Source of the DNA: a virus
Reading direction: 5' to 3' (one strand)
Virus record (IMG/VR): IMGVR_UViG_3300031162_001515
Span: 1-23,420 of that record
Length of the DNA stretch: 23,420 nt
In this document: positions 6,708 to 14,513 of the stretch, in pieces
Layout: each line of letters starts with the position of its first letter
Numbering within the stretch: position 1 is the first letter of the stretch
Notes under the pieces: generated by a model
The model's input: the letters and a program-made list of their open reading frames with translations, nothing else
Database searches by the model: none
What the model was told of the DNA's origin: nothing
Made by a program: the position numbers and the translations under genes

Positions 6708-9532
6708 TATGTTATTGTAATTTTAGAAATACCAGCCTTAGGGTTGTTGTCAAGAACTTCTCTACTTAAACCACCTGTTACCTTAACAACATCTATAGTA
6801 TGGTCTGAGAAGTCCTTAATTTCATTCCTATGCGTAATTATTAATACATTCTTATACTTATTACGTAAATAATTCAAAATATTTACAACACCCATTGTGA
6901 GTTCATCATCAAGAGTCCCAAATCCTTCATCAATTATCCTAAGAGAAGGCTTTGTCAACCTGCTCATATACCTTAATGCCTCTGTAATTACAATAGATGC
7001 AATAAACTTCTGAGAGCCAGAGGCGGATGATAAAGGGAGAGCATCACACTTGTCTTCACTGAAGAAGAAAGTTTCTACAATATCTCCGTTAGAAAGTATT
7101 TCAAGTTCAATTTTAAAATCAACAACCTCTGAAAGAATAGAGTTAATCTTTGAATTAATTATAGGAAGCTTCTTTCTGATTATTGCAGCAGGAATACCAT
7201 CCCTATGTACAGCCTGCATATAAATGGAATACTTTTTGAATAACTTATCAGAATCCTCTATATCTTTGAGTTTGTCTCCAAAGTTTTCCTTATTGTTTTC
7301 TAACACTTTTAGTTCACCATATGAGGCATTTATAATTTTATCAAGATTAAATACGGACAATTTATATGTTTTCATCAAAGCTGTTTTGTCTTCAATTTTA
7401 TCTTGAGTTTTAGAATTATATTTTACTTTATATTTATTTGCGTCAAACTTAACAATAGCTTCTTTTGCTAGTGCAATAGTTCTCTTATCTGACTCAGCAG
7501 TCTCTCTTTCCTCTTTAAGAGTTTTTGTTTTAGCTTCAACTAATTTATTATGTTCAATAATGTCTTTAGAGCTATTGATTAAGTCTATTTTATCTTGAAG
7601 GAGTTTATTAGAGTCTTTCTTGACTGATATAGATTGCTCCATAATAGACACTCTTTCTTTTGAGTCATCTACCTTTTTGTTATGAGCAATAATATCATCA
7701 TTCTTTTTAATCTCAATTGATTTGTAATCAATTAAATCTTGATTCATCTTAATATCTTCAAGACAAATCTCCTCTTTTTCTGGGTCCGCCTGATGCTCTA
7801 TATGATTACAGGTTGGGCAACTCTTGCCTTGGTATGTTAAAAGTTGATTATTTAAAGTATTGTTCTTAAGCTTAAGGTCTTCTATTTCTTCTGCAAACTT
7901 CGATACGCTCAATTCATTTTTCTTTGGATTGTCTTTAATCCATTTTTTAAAAGTTTCAAAAGTAGCTTCAGATGTAGTTAATAATTTAGTTTCACTGTCC
8001 AATTTTAACTGCATAGACTGAGCGTCTTCTCCTTCTTTAAATGGAAGTTCTTTCTTGAAGTTCTCTGATAACCATTTTTCTACTTTTTCAATATCACCTT
8101 CAATAATTACCACACTCTCCTCAAGTCTGTTAATTTTTTCTTGAGTTTCTTCCTTATTTGTAATTCCAGATTCTTCCACTTTCTCAAGACTCTTGGTAAG
8201 CTCAAGAATTTCATCATTGACATCATTTTGCTTTATTAAAGATATTTCTTTTTCTTCTTCTACAGATTTTAAATCTTTTGTTTTTCCTGTAATTTCAACA
8301 TTAACATCTTTAATTTTATTTTCAATATCAATAGCATTTCCTAAGTCCTTCTGCTTCCTCTTTACATCATTGAAAAATGTTTTCGCATATTCATGCCTTT
8401 CTTTAAAAGGCTCAAGGCCAAGGAATCTACTAATTAAACTATTCTTTGGCTGCTGCTGTTGATTAATATAATCTCCAGAGCCGCCTTGAGCTTGAAGAGA
8501 TGTCTTAGTGAAGTCATCAAAAGTTCCAACAGTATCTTCAACTAGGTGCTGGACTTCTTTTTGTTCAGCCGTTTTTCTGTCAGATACTTTATCTGTCCAT
8601 TTTTCCCCAGACTCATTACCATCCTCATCATATGTTTTTACGAACTTTTCACAGGTTATCTTAAATGTATTTTTACCCCTCTTAGTTGTTATTTGTCTAT
8701 TTATTCTATATTTTTCTCCATTTATAGTAAGAAAAAGTTTCACATATCCAGTATCTGAATCAGTATATATATTCACAAGGTAGCTTGAGGCCCCTTGGCT
8801 ACCTCCAATAATTTCTTTATAAAGACCCCATACGATTGCTTTAATTACATTTGATTTTCCATTAAAGTTTTTACCAAAAATACCTGTAAGACCACCTATT
8901 TTATCAAAATCAATTATTGTCGGCTTCTTATCAAAAGAAAGTATATTACTTACCTCCATTGAATTTATATCCCAGTCATCAATCACATTATACATTGATT
9001 CATCTATCTCAAGAGTTTTATCTACATGCTCTGAAAAATCAATCAACTCTTTCATTAAGCTATCTTCAACATTAAATTCACCATCTTTGATATATTCTCT
9101 AAACAGCTCATCAAAACTTTGTTGCCTATTTTCAACATCTTCATCTGTAGTAGATAAATCTCTTCTCAATTCCTTAAACTCAACTCTAACGCTTTCGCAT
9201 CCATACTTATCTTTAACAAGCCTTTTGATTTGATTCTCTTTTTCTACAGAATAGTTTTCTTCATAGTCTTCCCAAGTAATGTAAACTTTAGTCTTTCTCT
9301 TGTTATTACTAAACTGAATAAACTCAATTCTTTCATCAATATCTTCCCCTCTAGATATATCAATCTTTGCAAATCCATAGTCATTAAGAATAAATTTTCT
9401 CTCATGAGAGTTATCATCAGTGTCCCAAAGAACATATCCTTTATTTATGGACTCCCCGAAATTCTGCTGAATTAAGCTCCCCGCAAAAACTGCTGTAGGT
9501 GATTTTCGTCTTATTTTTATCTTTTTTCCCAT
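6707..9532 (-). CDS. gp46/SbcC/Rad50-like ATPase with a gp47/Mre11 C-terminal half fused to its N-terminus
   Basis: This protein has 941 residues. A Rad50-type ATPase occupies residues about 188-940: Walker A GKNFNGKS (220-227), coiled-coil arms about 390-560 and 585-770, zinc hook CPTC (572-575), signature LSSASGSQKF (834-843), Walker B LRIIDEG (864-870) and H-loop His901. Rad50, SbcC and gp46 normally begin about 30 residues before Walker A; here there are about 185 extra residues. Residues 12-60 (AVFAGSLIQQNFGES, KGYVLWDTDD, NDYGFAKIDI) are what normally follows the phosphoesterase core of SbcD/gp47. Residues about 65-120 look like its capping domain, and 138-180 like its Rad50-binding helices. 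The separate gp47-like gene at 10385 lacks exactly these parts. The predicted role is DNA-end processing in recombination-dependent replication with the 241-residue nuclease chain. Confidence 0.92.
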   Translation of the reverse strand: MGKKIKIRRKSPTAVFAGSLIQQNFGESINKGYVLWDTDDNSHERKFILNDYGFAKIDISRGEDIDERIEFIQFSNNKRKTKVYITWEDYEENYSVEKENQIKRLVKDKYGCESVRVEFKELRRDLSTTDEDVENRQQSFDELFREYIKDGEFNVEDSLMKELIDFSEHVDKTLEIDESMYNVIDDWDINSMEVSNILSFDKKPTIIDFDKIGGLTGIFGKNFNGKSNVIKAIVWGLYKEIIGGSQGASSYLVNIYTDSDTGYVKLFLTINGEKYRINRQITTKRGKNTFKITCEKFVKTYDEDGNESGEKWTDKVSDRKTAEQKEVQHLVEDTVGTFDDFTKTSLQAQGGSGDYINQQQQPKNSLISRFLGLEPFKERHEYAKTFFNDVKRKQKDLGNAIDIENKIKDVNVEITGKTKDLKSVEEEKEISLIKQNDVNDEILELTKSLEKVEESGITNKEETQEKINRLEESVVIIEGDIEKVEKWLSENFKKELPFKEGEDAQSMQLKLDSETKLLTTSEATFETFKKWIKDNPKKNELSVSKFAEEIEDLKLKNNTLNNQLLTYQGKSCPTCNHIEHQADPEKEEICLEDIKMNQDLIDYKSIEIKKNDDIIAHNKKVDDSKERVSIMEQSISVKKDSNKLLQDKIDLINSSKDIIEHNKLVEAKTKTLKEERETAESDKRTIALAKEAIVKFDANKYKVKYNSKTQDKIEDKTALMKTYKLSVFNLDKIINASYGELKVLENNKENFGDKLKDIEDSDKLFKKYSIYMQAVHRDGIPAAIIRKKLPIINSKINSILSEVVDFKIELEILSNGDIVETFFFSEDKCDALPLSSASGSQKFIASIVITEALRYMSRLTKPSLRIIDEGFGTLDDELTMGVVNILNYLRNKYKNVLIITHRNEIKDFSDHTIDVVKVTGGLSREVLDNNPKAGISKITIT

Positions 9533-9584
9533 TTGTATAGTTATTCTAATAATTTTTTACTTATTTAGTTGCTCCAAAATATAA

Positions 9585-10058
9585 TTAAATTACATCTTTA
9601 AAAGCGTCATCATCTTTACTAATAATGTCAAATGAAAATAACGAATAATCTTGAATATACCCTTTACTATTAATACTTCCAGTACCTCTTGAACGTATGA
9701 CAGCTGATTTATTTTCAAACATCTTTTTAACTAATTCTCCATTTGGAGTATCCAGTGTTTCTATAGTGCCAAATAAAACGGGGCTATTGTTATTTTTCCA
9801 ATTTATATAGAGACCTTGTTTTTTTAAAAGTTTTTTAGTCCTTCTTGGTAATCTATATTTTTTAATTTTAATAGAATCAATTTTGTGAGAAGCATTACTT
9901 AATAATGTTACTGATTCACTTGGCATACCTAACTCACCAAGTAAGGGTTTATTCATATTGTTAAATTGGTTAACCATTTTATTTAAAACTTCTGTAGAAT
10001 ATATTCTACCATTCAAATTTTTTTTATTAGCAATAGCTAAACTTGTTTCTATTTTCAT
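9585..10058 (-). CDS. Prohead-protease-like protein, probably lacking the catalytic His
   Basis: This 157-residue protein has the pattern of T4 gp21-type prohead proteases: NKKNLNGRIYSTEVLNKMV (11-29), LLGELGMPSESV (39-50), LLSNASHKID (52-61), VLFGTIETLDTPNGELVKKM (94-113), VIRSRGTGSI (120-129) and DYSLFSFDIIS (137-147). In the family the second block usually reads GELxHP with the catalytic His; here the position is Met45. The Ser before Arg-Gly is kept (Ser123). A basic insert (KKYRLPRRTKKLLKKQ) replaces the usual Trp-rich strand. Short degenerate relatives may be inactive or act as scaffold or decoy proteins. It lies between the two halves of gp47, four bases after the preceding gene, away from any capsid gene in this window. 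Confidence 0.75.
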   Translation of the reverse strand: MKIETSLAIANKKNLNGRIYSTEVLNKMVNQFNNMNKPLLGELGMPSESVTLLSNASHKIDSIKIKKYRLPRRTKKLLKKQGLYINWKNNNSPVLFGTIETLDTPNGELVKKMFENKSAVIRSRGTGSINSKGYIQDYSLFSFDIISKDDDAFKDVI

Positions 10059-10062
10059 AATT

Positions 10063-10374
10063 TTAAATTTCTTCTATTCCAAATCCTATTTTTTCTTTTC
10101 TTATTTTTATTTTTGAATTAAACTCTTCGTTTATGAATTTTTCATTAGATTTAAATCTCTCTTTTCTGGATGAATCTGAATTTTTTATATCATAGTAAAT
10201 ACCTTCTTCATCCTCCCTTGAGTCCCATATACCGCCAAGTTTCTCATTCCCATTTTCATCAACAACAACTTCCAAAGCCATTCCAAGTGGATGTAAAAAC
10301 CTTCTATTTAACTCTTGTAAATACCCTTTCTCACGAAACTCTCTGATATCAATTCTCTTTATTTGTTTTTCCAT
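10063..10374 (-). CDS. Conserved phage protein with IREFREKGYLQELNRRF motif
   Basis: This 103-residue protein has residues 8-60 (IDIREFREKGYLQELNRRF, LHPLGMALEVVVDENG, GGIWDSREDEEGIYYD) that match a conserved small phage protein I know only as uncharacterised, with the pattern GYLQE-x-NRRF-x-HPLGLALEV and then WDxRxDxEG. The C-terminal 40 residues are Lys-rich. It starts 10 bases after the stop of the truncated gp47-like gene and ends four bases before the protease-like gene. No catalytic function is known to me. Confidence 0.8.
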   Translation of the reverse strand: MEKQIKRIDIREFREKGYLQELNRRFLHPLGMALEVVVDENGNEKLGGIWDSREDEEGIYYDIKNSDSSRKERFKSNEKFINEEFNSKIKIRKEKIGFGIEEI

Positions 10375-10384
10375 AGTTTTATAT

Positions 10385-11110
10385 TTATTCTTTTACAATT
10401 TCCCAACCTTCAGCTTCAAAATCTTCAAGCTCATCTTCGTCAATTAATTTATCTTCCCATCTATCAAATGTTTGATACTCATGGATATCACCAAGCATAA
10501 CCATATCAAAATTATTAAATGTACTTAGCTTCATTAAATTATCTCCATGAGCCATCATTCCATTATCATTTCTTGAGCCATACACAGTTCCATGATACAT
10601 TGCAATATACTTTTTTCCTGGCTCCTTTTTTTCTAAAGTTAATATTTCATTATCCTTACAAGAATAAACACCATAAACAAGCTCTTCTCCTATATTGTAG
10701 AATCCGCTGTCTGGAAAATAATACACTGCATTCTTACTGTAGTCTATTTCATCTTTATTATCATTAGTTACAATGAAAGCTTTTTTATCTTCACCTTCTT
10801 CAATCATATTTGCAAGGTGGAATATTGGAGAAATAGCATCTCCCTGTTCCAATTGAGCAAGATTGATATCATGATTACCAAGTATCACATCTGTAGGAGC
10901 TATCTTGGCAAGCTTCAGAAAGAATTCAGACAACAAGTTGAATGAGCCTGGAGACATATTAATTTTATGGTGCACAAGGTCACCAGCAAGATATATTCTA
11001 TCTGGCTTTTGTTTTCTCAAGTCTTCATAGAGTCTATTAAATACTTGTCTATATTCTTCATGTCTTGTTCCAAATCGTATTTGGATGTCCGCTAAGTGGC
11101 AAATCTTCAT
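10385..11110 (-). CDS. gp47/SbcD/Mre11-like nuclease, phosphoesterase domain only
   Basis: This 241-residue protein holds the calcineurin-like phosphoesterase core of Mre11 nucleases: HLADIQ (5-10), LAGDLVHH (41-48), ILGNHD (76-81), MYHGTVYGS (171-179) and MLGDIHEYQ (205-213). It ends about 28 residues after the last motif with an acidic tail (LIDEDELEDFEAEGWEIVKE). Usual SbcD/gp47 proteins are 330-430 residues and continue into YxGSLIQQNFGE, a cap and Rad50-binding helices. Those parts are found at the N-terminus of the gp46-like protein at 6707-9532. The metal-binding position after motif I Asp8 is Gln10, where Mre11 has His. The start codon overlaps a small upstream frame by four bases (ATGA at 11110-11107). 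Confidence 0.9.
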   Translation of the reverse strand: MKICHLADIQIRFGTRHEEYRQVFNRLYEDLRKQKPDRIYLAGDLVHHKINMSPGSFNLLSEFFLKLAKIAPTDVILGNHDINLAQLEQGDAISPIFHLANMIEEGEDKKAFIVTNDNKDEIDYSKNAVYYFPDSGFYNIGEELVYGVYSCKDNEILTLEKKEPGKKYIAMYHGTVYGSRNDNGMMAHGDNLMKLSTFNNFDMVMLGDIHEYQTFDRWEDKLIDEDELEDFEAEGWEIVKE

Positions 11111-11267
11111 AATTTATCTAAATTTTTCTTAAATACTAATCTGTATTCTATATCATTTTCATCACAAAATTTATTTGCAACTTCATTTTTTAATGCAAAA
11201 CAAAAATCGTAACTTGGTGATACTAACAAGTTAGATATTGTATATCCGCTAAATGTGCTATTTTCAT
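11107..11267 (-). pseudogene. Broken small gene carrying a duplicated gp47 start
   Basis: From ATG at 11267, eight bases after AGGAG, the frame encodes MKIAHLADIQYLTC and stops at 11223. Its first ten residues match the gp47-like start (MKICHLADIQ) at nine positions, and the DNA is alike over about 30 bases. In another frame, 46 protein-like codons (from 11247, GYTISNLLVSPSYDF on to FKKNLDKL) run to TGA at 11107, overlapping the gp47 ATG by four bases as a real operon gene would. That frame has no ATG. Either a frameshift disrupted a small gene, or a recombination event pasted a gp47 start onto it. The product is unknown. Confidence 0.5.
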
Positions 11268-11270
11268 AAT

Positions 11271-11498
11271 TTATTCTCCTGTAAATGTTTCGTATTCTTC
11301 TTTGCTTGGTTCTCCTATATTTTCATCGCAATGAGTACAGATTCTAGCTTGGTCAATTACTCCAGGTCTCCAGCTCCAGTTTCCAATTCTATAACTATCG
11401 TGCGAACAGTCTCTTCTTATTTCTTGTAACTCCTGAAATAAAATCTCTTGCTTTGCGATTATCTCATTCATACTTAACCTTGTTTGCTTGCTATCCAT
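11271..11498 (-). CDS. Small zinc-ribbon-like protein
   Basis: This 75-residue protein has an N-terminal helix (residues 1-30) followed by CSH (Cys31, His33) and, after GNWSWRPG, RICTHC (Cys54, Cys57). These could bind one zinc ion. The block DCSHDSYRIGNWSWRPG with RICTHCDENIGEPS resembles a conserved small phage protein of unknown role. Its start overlaps the primase stop by eight bases, after TTAGGAA as a modest Shine-Dalgarno sequence, which supports coupling with the primase. Confidence 0.8.
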   Translation of the reverse strand: MDSKQTRLSMNEIIAKQEILFQELQEIRRDCSHDSYRIGNWSWRPGVIDQARICTHCDENIGEPSKEEYETFTGE

Positions 11499-12495
11499 TT
11501 CCTAATTTTTTTTTGACCTGCATAGACAAATCAATTCTCTTAATATTTCTTACTGCCTTAATCACCTCGTGTTTTCCACTATCCTCATAAATCTTTGAAA
11601 TGTCTTTGTCATATTCTGTTAAGTCTACAAAAAAAACATTTAAACCCAAGGAAGAAAGCTTGGTATATGTCTCCACTGTTTTGTCTATTGCATCTGGGTC
11701 AAAACAGAGTATTACAGTAGAACCATGTTTAATTAATTCATCTGTCAATAATTCTGATATTTCTTTACCGAGAATAGGGATTGCATTTGGAAGCCTAAAC
11801 ATATCAAAGACTCCCTCAACAAGAAATATTGGTATATCCCAATTAATGAAGTATTCGTTAAATATAATATCGTTTTTTGCAACTTCCTTAGAAGAGGGTT
11901 TTATATAAGGTATTGAAGCGTTTTTCATATAAGACCTTGCCTCATAGTAATTGAATCTGCCTAATGCGTTCTTAGAAGGTATTATGATACGAAATCTTCT
12001 GTTTCCAGTTTCAGTATATCCTATTTCATATTTATCAATGAAAGCGGGGCTAACTTTTCTCTCGTGAACAAGATAGTCCCAAGCAAGCCTGTACAAGCTT
12101 GTGTTCTTATTCTTACCAAGAGGTATATATCCTTCTGGTAATTCACAAGTGACTAAATGGTGGTCAATTTTTTTCTTTTTTATTCTCTGGTCATTAAGCC
12201 TTGCGACTTCATCTGGAGGAAGAAGAGTTTTGAGCCTGCTTATATCATCTTGAGAGCCGTAATCCCCAACAAGCCTATATACATATCCAGCATATCTTGG
12301 CTCACACTTCCAACACTTAAACATCTTTTTCTTAGCATTGTATTCAAGATTGAATTTGTCAACGTCCAGCCTGCAGGTTGCACCTGGACAATTAAATTGC
12401 CACTGCTCTTTATTAAGAGCGTCTCCCTCAGTTTTTGGTCTACCCAAAAAACCTTGTATTATTTGAACTATTGCATAGTTGGTATTCATATCCAT
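11491..12495 (-). CDS. DnaG-type DNA primase with zinc finger and TOPRIM domain
   Basis: This 334-residue protein has an N-terminal zinc-binding site of Cys36, Cys41, Cys61 and Cys64 (FNCPGATC, FKCWKC). The TOPRIM fold follows with FLVEGVFD (Glu227) and ILCFDPDAID (Asp266, Asp268), then YDKDIS (295-300). No helicase domain is attached, unlike T7 gp4. It should make RNA primers for lagging-strand synthesis. It leads the leftward replication and recombination operon. Two ATGs lie close together (12495 and 12489); the first is used here. No clear Shine-Dalgarno sequence precedes it. Confidence 0.9.
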   Translation of the reverse strand: MDMNTNYAIVQIIQGFLGRPKTEGDALNKEQWQFNCPGATCRLDVDKFNLEYNAKKKMFKCWKCEPRYAGYVYRLVGDYGSQDDISRLKTLLPPDEVARLNDQRIKKKKIDHHLVTCELPEGYIPLGKNKNTSLYRLAWDYLVHERKVSPAFIDKYEIGYTETGNRRFRIIIPSKNALGRFNYYEARSYMKNASIPYIKPSSKEVAKNDIIFNEYFINWDIPIFLVEGVFDMFRLPNAIPILGKEISELLTDELIKHGSTVILCFDPDAIDKTVETYTKLSSLGLNVFFVDLTEYDKDISKIYEDSGKHEVIKAVRNIKRIDLSMQVKKKLGNG

Positions 12496-12514
12496 TGGGC
12501 AAATCTAATGAATT

Positions 12515-12691
12515 ATGTTGATTTATGCAAATAAATTATTAAACCAATTACACATGTACCAATCAGCGCCAGCAGTAAGCAAAAATTATATAAAGGATTT
12601 ATTTGGAGTTGGTCAAAAATATAATTATAAAATTTTTATGATTAATTTATGTTATTTTATTTTGTTCCCTCATTATATTAATATGAGCTAA
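12515..12691 (+). CDS. Possible small rightward gene filling the primase-resolvase gap
   Basis: A frame of 58 codons starts at ATG 12515 (MLIYANKLLNQLHMYQSAP) and stops with TAA at 12689-12691. It covers most of the 151-base gap between the primase and the RuvC-like gene and overlaps the latter's 3' end on the opposite strand. The first 40 residues (including VSKNYIKDLFGVGQ) read like protein, but there is no Shine-Dalgarno sequence and the neighbours run the other way. The gap must also hold the primase promoter. Doubtful. Confidence 0.25.
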   Translation: MLIYANKLLNQLHMYQSAPAVSKNYIKDLFGVGQKYNYKIFMINLCYFILFPHYINMS

Positions 12692-13189
12692 TCCTATAAC
12701 ATACGAGTCTGCCATGTCGAAATTTTCTGCCACAAGCTTTGCGCTTCTTGGTCCATATTTCCAAACTATGTGAGGCTCTCTATCACGAACAAGAGTCCAT
12801 ATCTGATGTTTGTTTTCACTACTCTGCTTCTTAGCTTTATACTCTGGAAACGCAGTCTTTCTTGCTGTGTTTACATTATAGTATATTGGCTCAATTCCAA
12901 ACATCTCATATATAGAGCCACTAATCATTCCATTAAAGAAATTTAACAAACCAATTGTACTTGCGCTTGAGAATTTACCAGCAAACTTCTTAAGAGGCTC
13001 CTCGATAACTATGTGTTGTATATCATTTTCTTTTAAGAAAAATATCTGCTTCTTAAATTCTTCAAGCTTTTCAAATAAGCTAATTTTAGTTCTAAATTTT
13101 ACATAGTTAAGCTCCATTAGTTCATCGCCAGACTCATTAAAGAGTGCATAGCCAATACAGCTTGTTGATACATCGAGTGCAAGAATCAT
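12647..13189 (-). CDS. RuvC-like Holliday junction resolvase
   Basis: This 180-residue RNase H-fold nuclease has ILALDVSTSCIGYAL (Asp6) at the very start, IVIEEPL (Glu63 or Glu64) and, at the end, NFDMADSYVIGLAH (Asp158 and Asp161). These are the four acidic metal-binding positions expected of the RuvC family. It should cut four-way DNA junctions before packaging, taking the place of endonuclease VII in T4. It begins just after the terminator of the structural operon, so it probably has its own promoter; the leader on its strand reads TATATTTAAAAAACGAAAATT. Confidence 0.85.
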   Translation of the reverse strand: MILALDVSTSCIGYALFNESGDELMELNYVKFRTKISLFEKLEEFKKQIFFLKENDIQHIVIEEPLKKFAGKFSSASTIGLLNFFNGMISGSIYEMFGIEPIYYNVNTARKTAFPEYKAKKQSSENKHQIWTLVRDREPHIVWKYGPRSAKLVAENFDMADSYVIGLAHINIMREQNKIT

Positions 13190-13208
13190 AATTTTCGTTT
13201 TTTAAATA

Positions 13209-13240
13209 TAAAAAAAGCCCTTGATAATATCAAGAGCTTC
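13209..13240 (-). terminator. Intrinsic terminator of the leftward structural operon
   Basis: On the minus strand GCTCTTGATATTATCAAGGGC (13237-13217) folds into a hairpin with CTTGA/TCAAG pairing and GC at the base, followed by a run of seven T (13216-13210). It lies after the structural genes and right before the RuvC-like gene. Confidence 0.8.
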
Positions 13241-13262
13241 TTCTTTAATGTTGTATTTAGAT

Positions 13263-13406
13263 TTATTCGTTATTTTTGATTGTATACACAATATATTTTT
13301 TTATTTTATTCATCAAATCAGAATTAATGTTTCCTGGTATATTATTTAACCTGTTTATAGATAGGCTATCTTGTGTGTAGCGTATAAATAACTGATTTTC
13401 AATCCG
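13263..13406 (-). other. 47-codon open frame continuing in frame after a stop codon
   Basis: After the TAA of the 13407-14501 gene, the same frame stays open for 47 codons to the next TAA at 13265-13263, just before the operon terminator. The translation (RIENQLFIRYTQDSLSINRL and onward to KNNE) looks protein-like. There is no ATG, GTG or TTG until near its end, so it would need a rare start (ATT at 13403) or readthrough. It could also be chance in AT-rich DNA. Confidence 0.3.
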
Positions 13407-14501
13407 TTAAACATCTATATTTAAATTAAACGTAATTAGGTTAGTATATGTTTTTTCAATTGGTCTATCTGTTTTTGCAACAGCTATTAACTCATCAACT
13501 ACATTATACAACCCTATCTCTGTAACTAAAATTGGGTCAAACCCATTAGTTCCATTGTCAAACTCTTGTTTATTATAGGTTAAGTTCCAAGTAGGGTTTG
13601 TAGAAAAAACAAATTCAGCTGGGAAGGCAATACAAATAACAGATGTCTTAAAGTTTATATTAATATCTGTAAAAGTAAGTTGAGAAACAGATGTGTCTGC
13701 AAAATAAACACTAGTAGTTCCAGAGTTTTGAGAATTAGTATATAAATCATACCCTAAATCCCATGGAATATTATCTACAACATCTGGATGTGTTAATACA
13801 ACAAGTCCTTTGCTTAAATTAATGAAACCAACTGGTATGTCATAATTATACCCAGCATTTGTTGTTGTAGGGTATATTTCATCTATATAGTCAACAGCTT
13901 TCTTTACATCAGTCCAAGGTCTAGTATCTGTGTTTATGTCTGATGAATCAAGGTCAGAATAAGCATGGGCCTGAGGTCTATTTACAAAAGGGGTCTCATT
14001 CCATGTTGTCCTAGGTAAACTTGTAGTGTTAGTTCCAGTAGTTGTTCCAGTTCTGGGTAAATTTATTTCATCAGAAAACAAAAATGCTATATTATCTCCA
14101 AGCAAGGCTGAGTCTTGAGATTTAGTAAGTTCACCATAAGTAGATGATACAACTGTCTTGGCAGACATAGATGTGCCGCTAAATTGAGGAACAGTAAAAG
14201 TAACACTTCTACCATCTATAATTTCACTATAATAAGATGCGGGTATTGGTGAAATAATAATATTATCAACATTTAACTGTTGAAGTTCTGGATTTTGTAA
14301 AGAAAGTGTAGAGCCTGATTTTAATTTTGAGTACTCATAAGGCAATCTTACTGACGTAAAATAATTAGTCTCCTTACTTAAAAAATCTGTTCTGTCACAC
14401 AATGTAAATGTCAAGCCGCTATCATTTACTATAGAGAAAGATGTTTCTTCTTGTCTTGTTGATATTAAACTACTTATGTCTTTATATGGTATATTGGCCA
14501 T
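13407..14501 (-). CDS. Virion structural protein, tail or fibre type
   Basis: This 364-residue protein is rich in Ser, Thr and Asn with beta-strand periodicity, typical of phage tail and fibre proteins. The C-terminal 42 residues (ILVTEIGLYNVVDELIAVAK, then RPIEK and NLNIDV) match the C-terminus of the 675-residue protein at 15574-17601 (FITEIGILNNNNALVAVGK, PIKK, QLEIDF). The TEIGLY-x-LIAVAK pattern recalls tail-collar fibre proteins. It is the last gene of the leftward structural operon and starts after an A-rich leader with no Shine-Dalgarno sequence. The exact role is unknown. Confidence 0.75.
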   Translation of the reverse strand: MANIPYKDISSLISTRQEETSFSIVNDSGLTFTLCDRTDFLSKETNYFTSVRLPYEYSKLKSGSTLSLQNPELQQLNVDNIIISPIPASYYSEIIDGRSVTFTVPQFSGTSMSAKTVVSSTYGELTKSQDSALLGDNIAFLFSDEINLPRTGTTTGTNTTSLPRTTWNETPFVNRPQAHAYSDLDSSDINTDTRPWTDVKKAVDYIDEIYPTTTNAGYNYDIPVGFINLSKGLVVLTHPDVVDNIPWDLGYDLYTNSQNSGTTSVYFADTSVSQLTFTDININFKTSVICIAFPAEFVFSTNPTWNLTYNKQEFDNGTNGFDPILVTEIGLYNVVDELIAVAKTDRPIEKTYTNLITFNLNIDV

Positions 14502-14513
14502 GTTTTATTTTTT

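Noticed and set aside
8193-8783. Several rightward frames of 70-91 codons opposite the gp46-like coiled coil
   Set aside because: All are antisense to a confidently identified ATPase and have Ser/Phe-rich, family-free translations.
13383-13390. Exact TATAAATA (T4 late box) on the plus strand
   Set aside because: It faces into the 3' ends of leftward genes, with no rightward gene nearby, and one exact copy is expected by chance in DNA this AT-rich.
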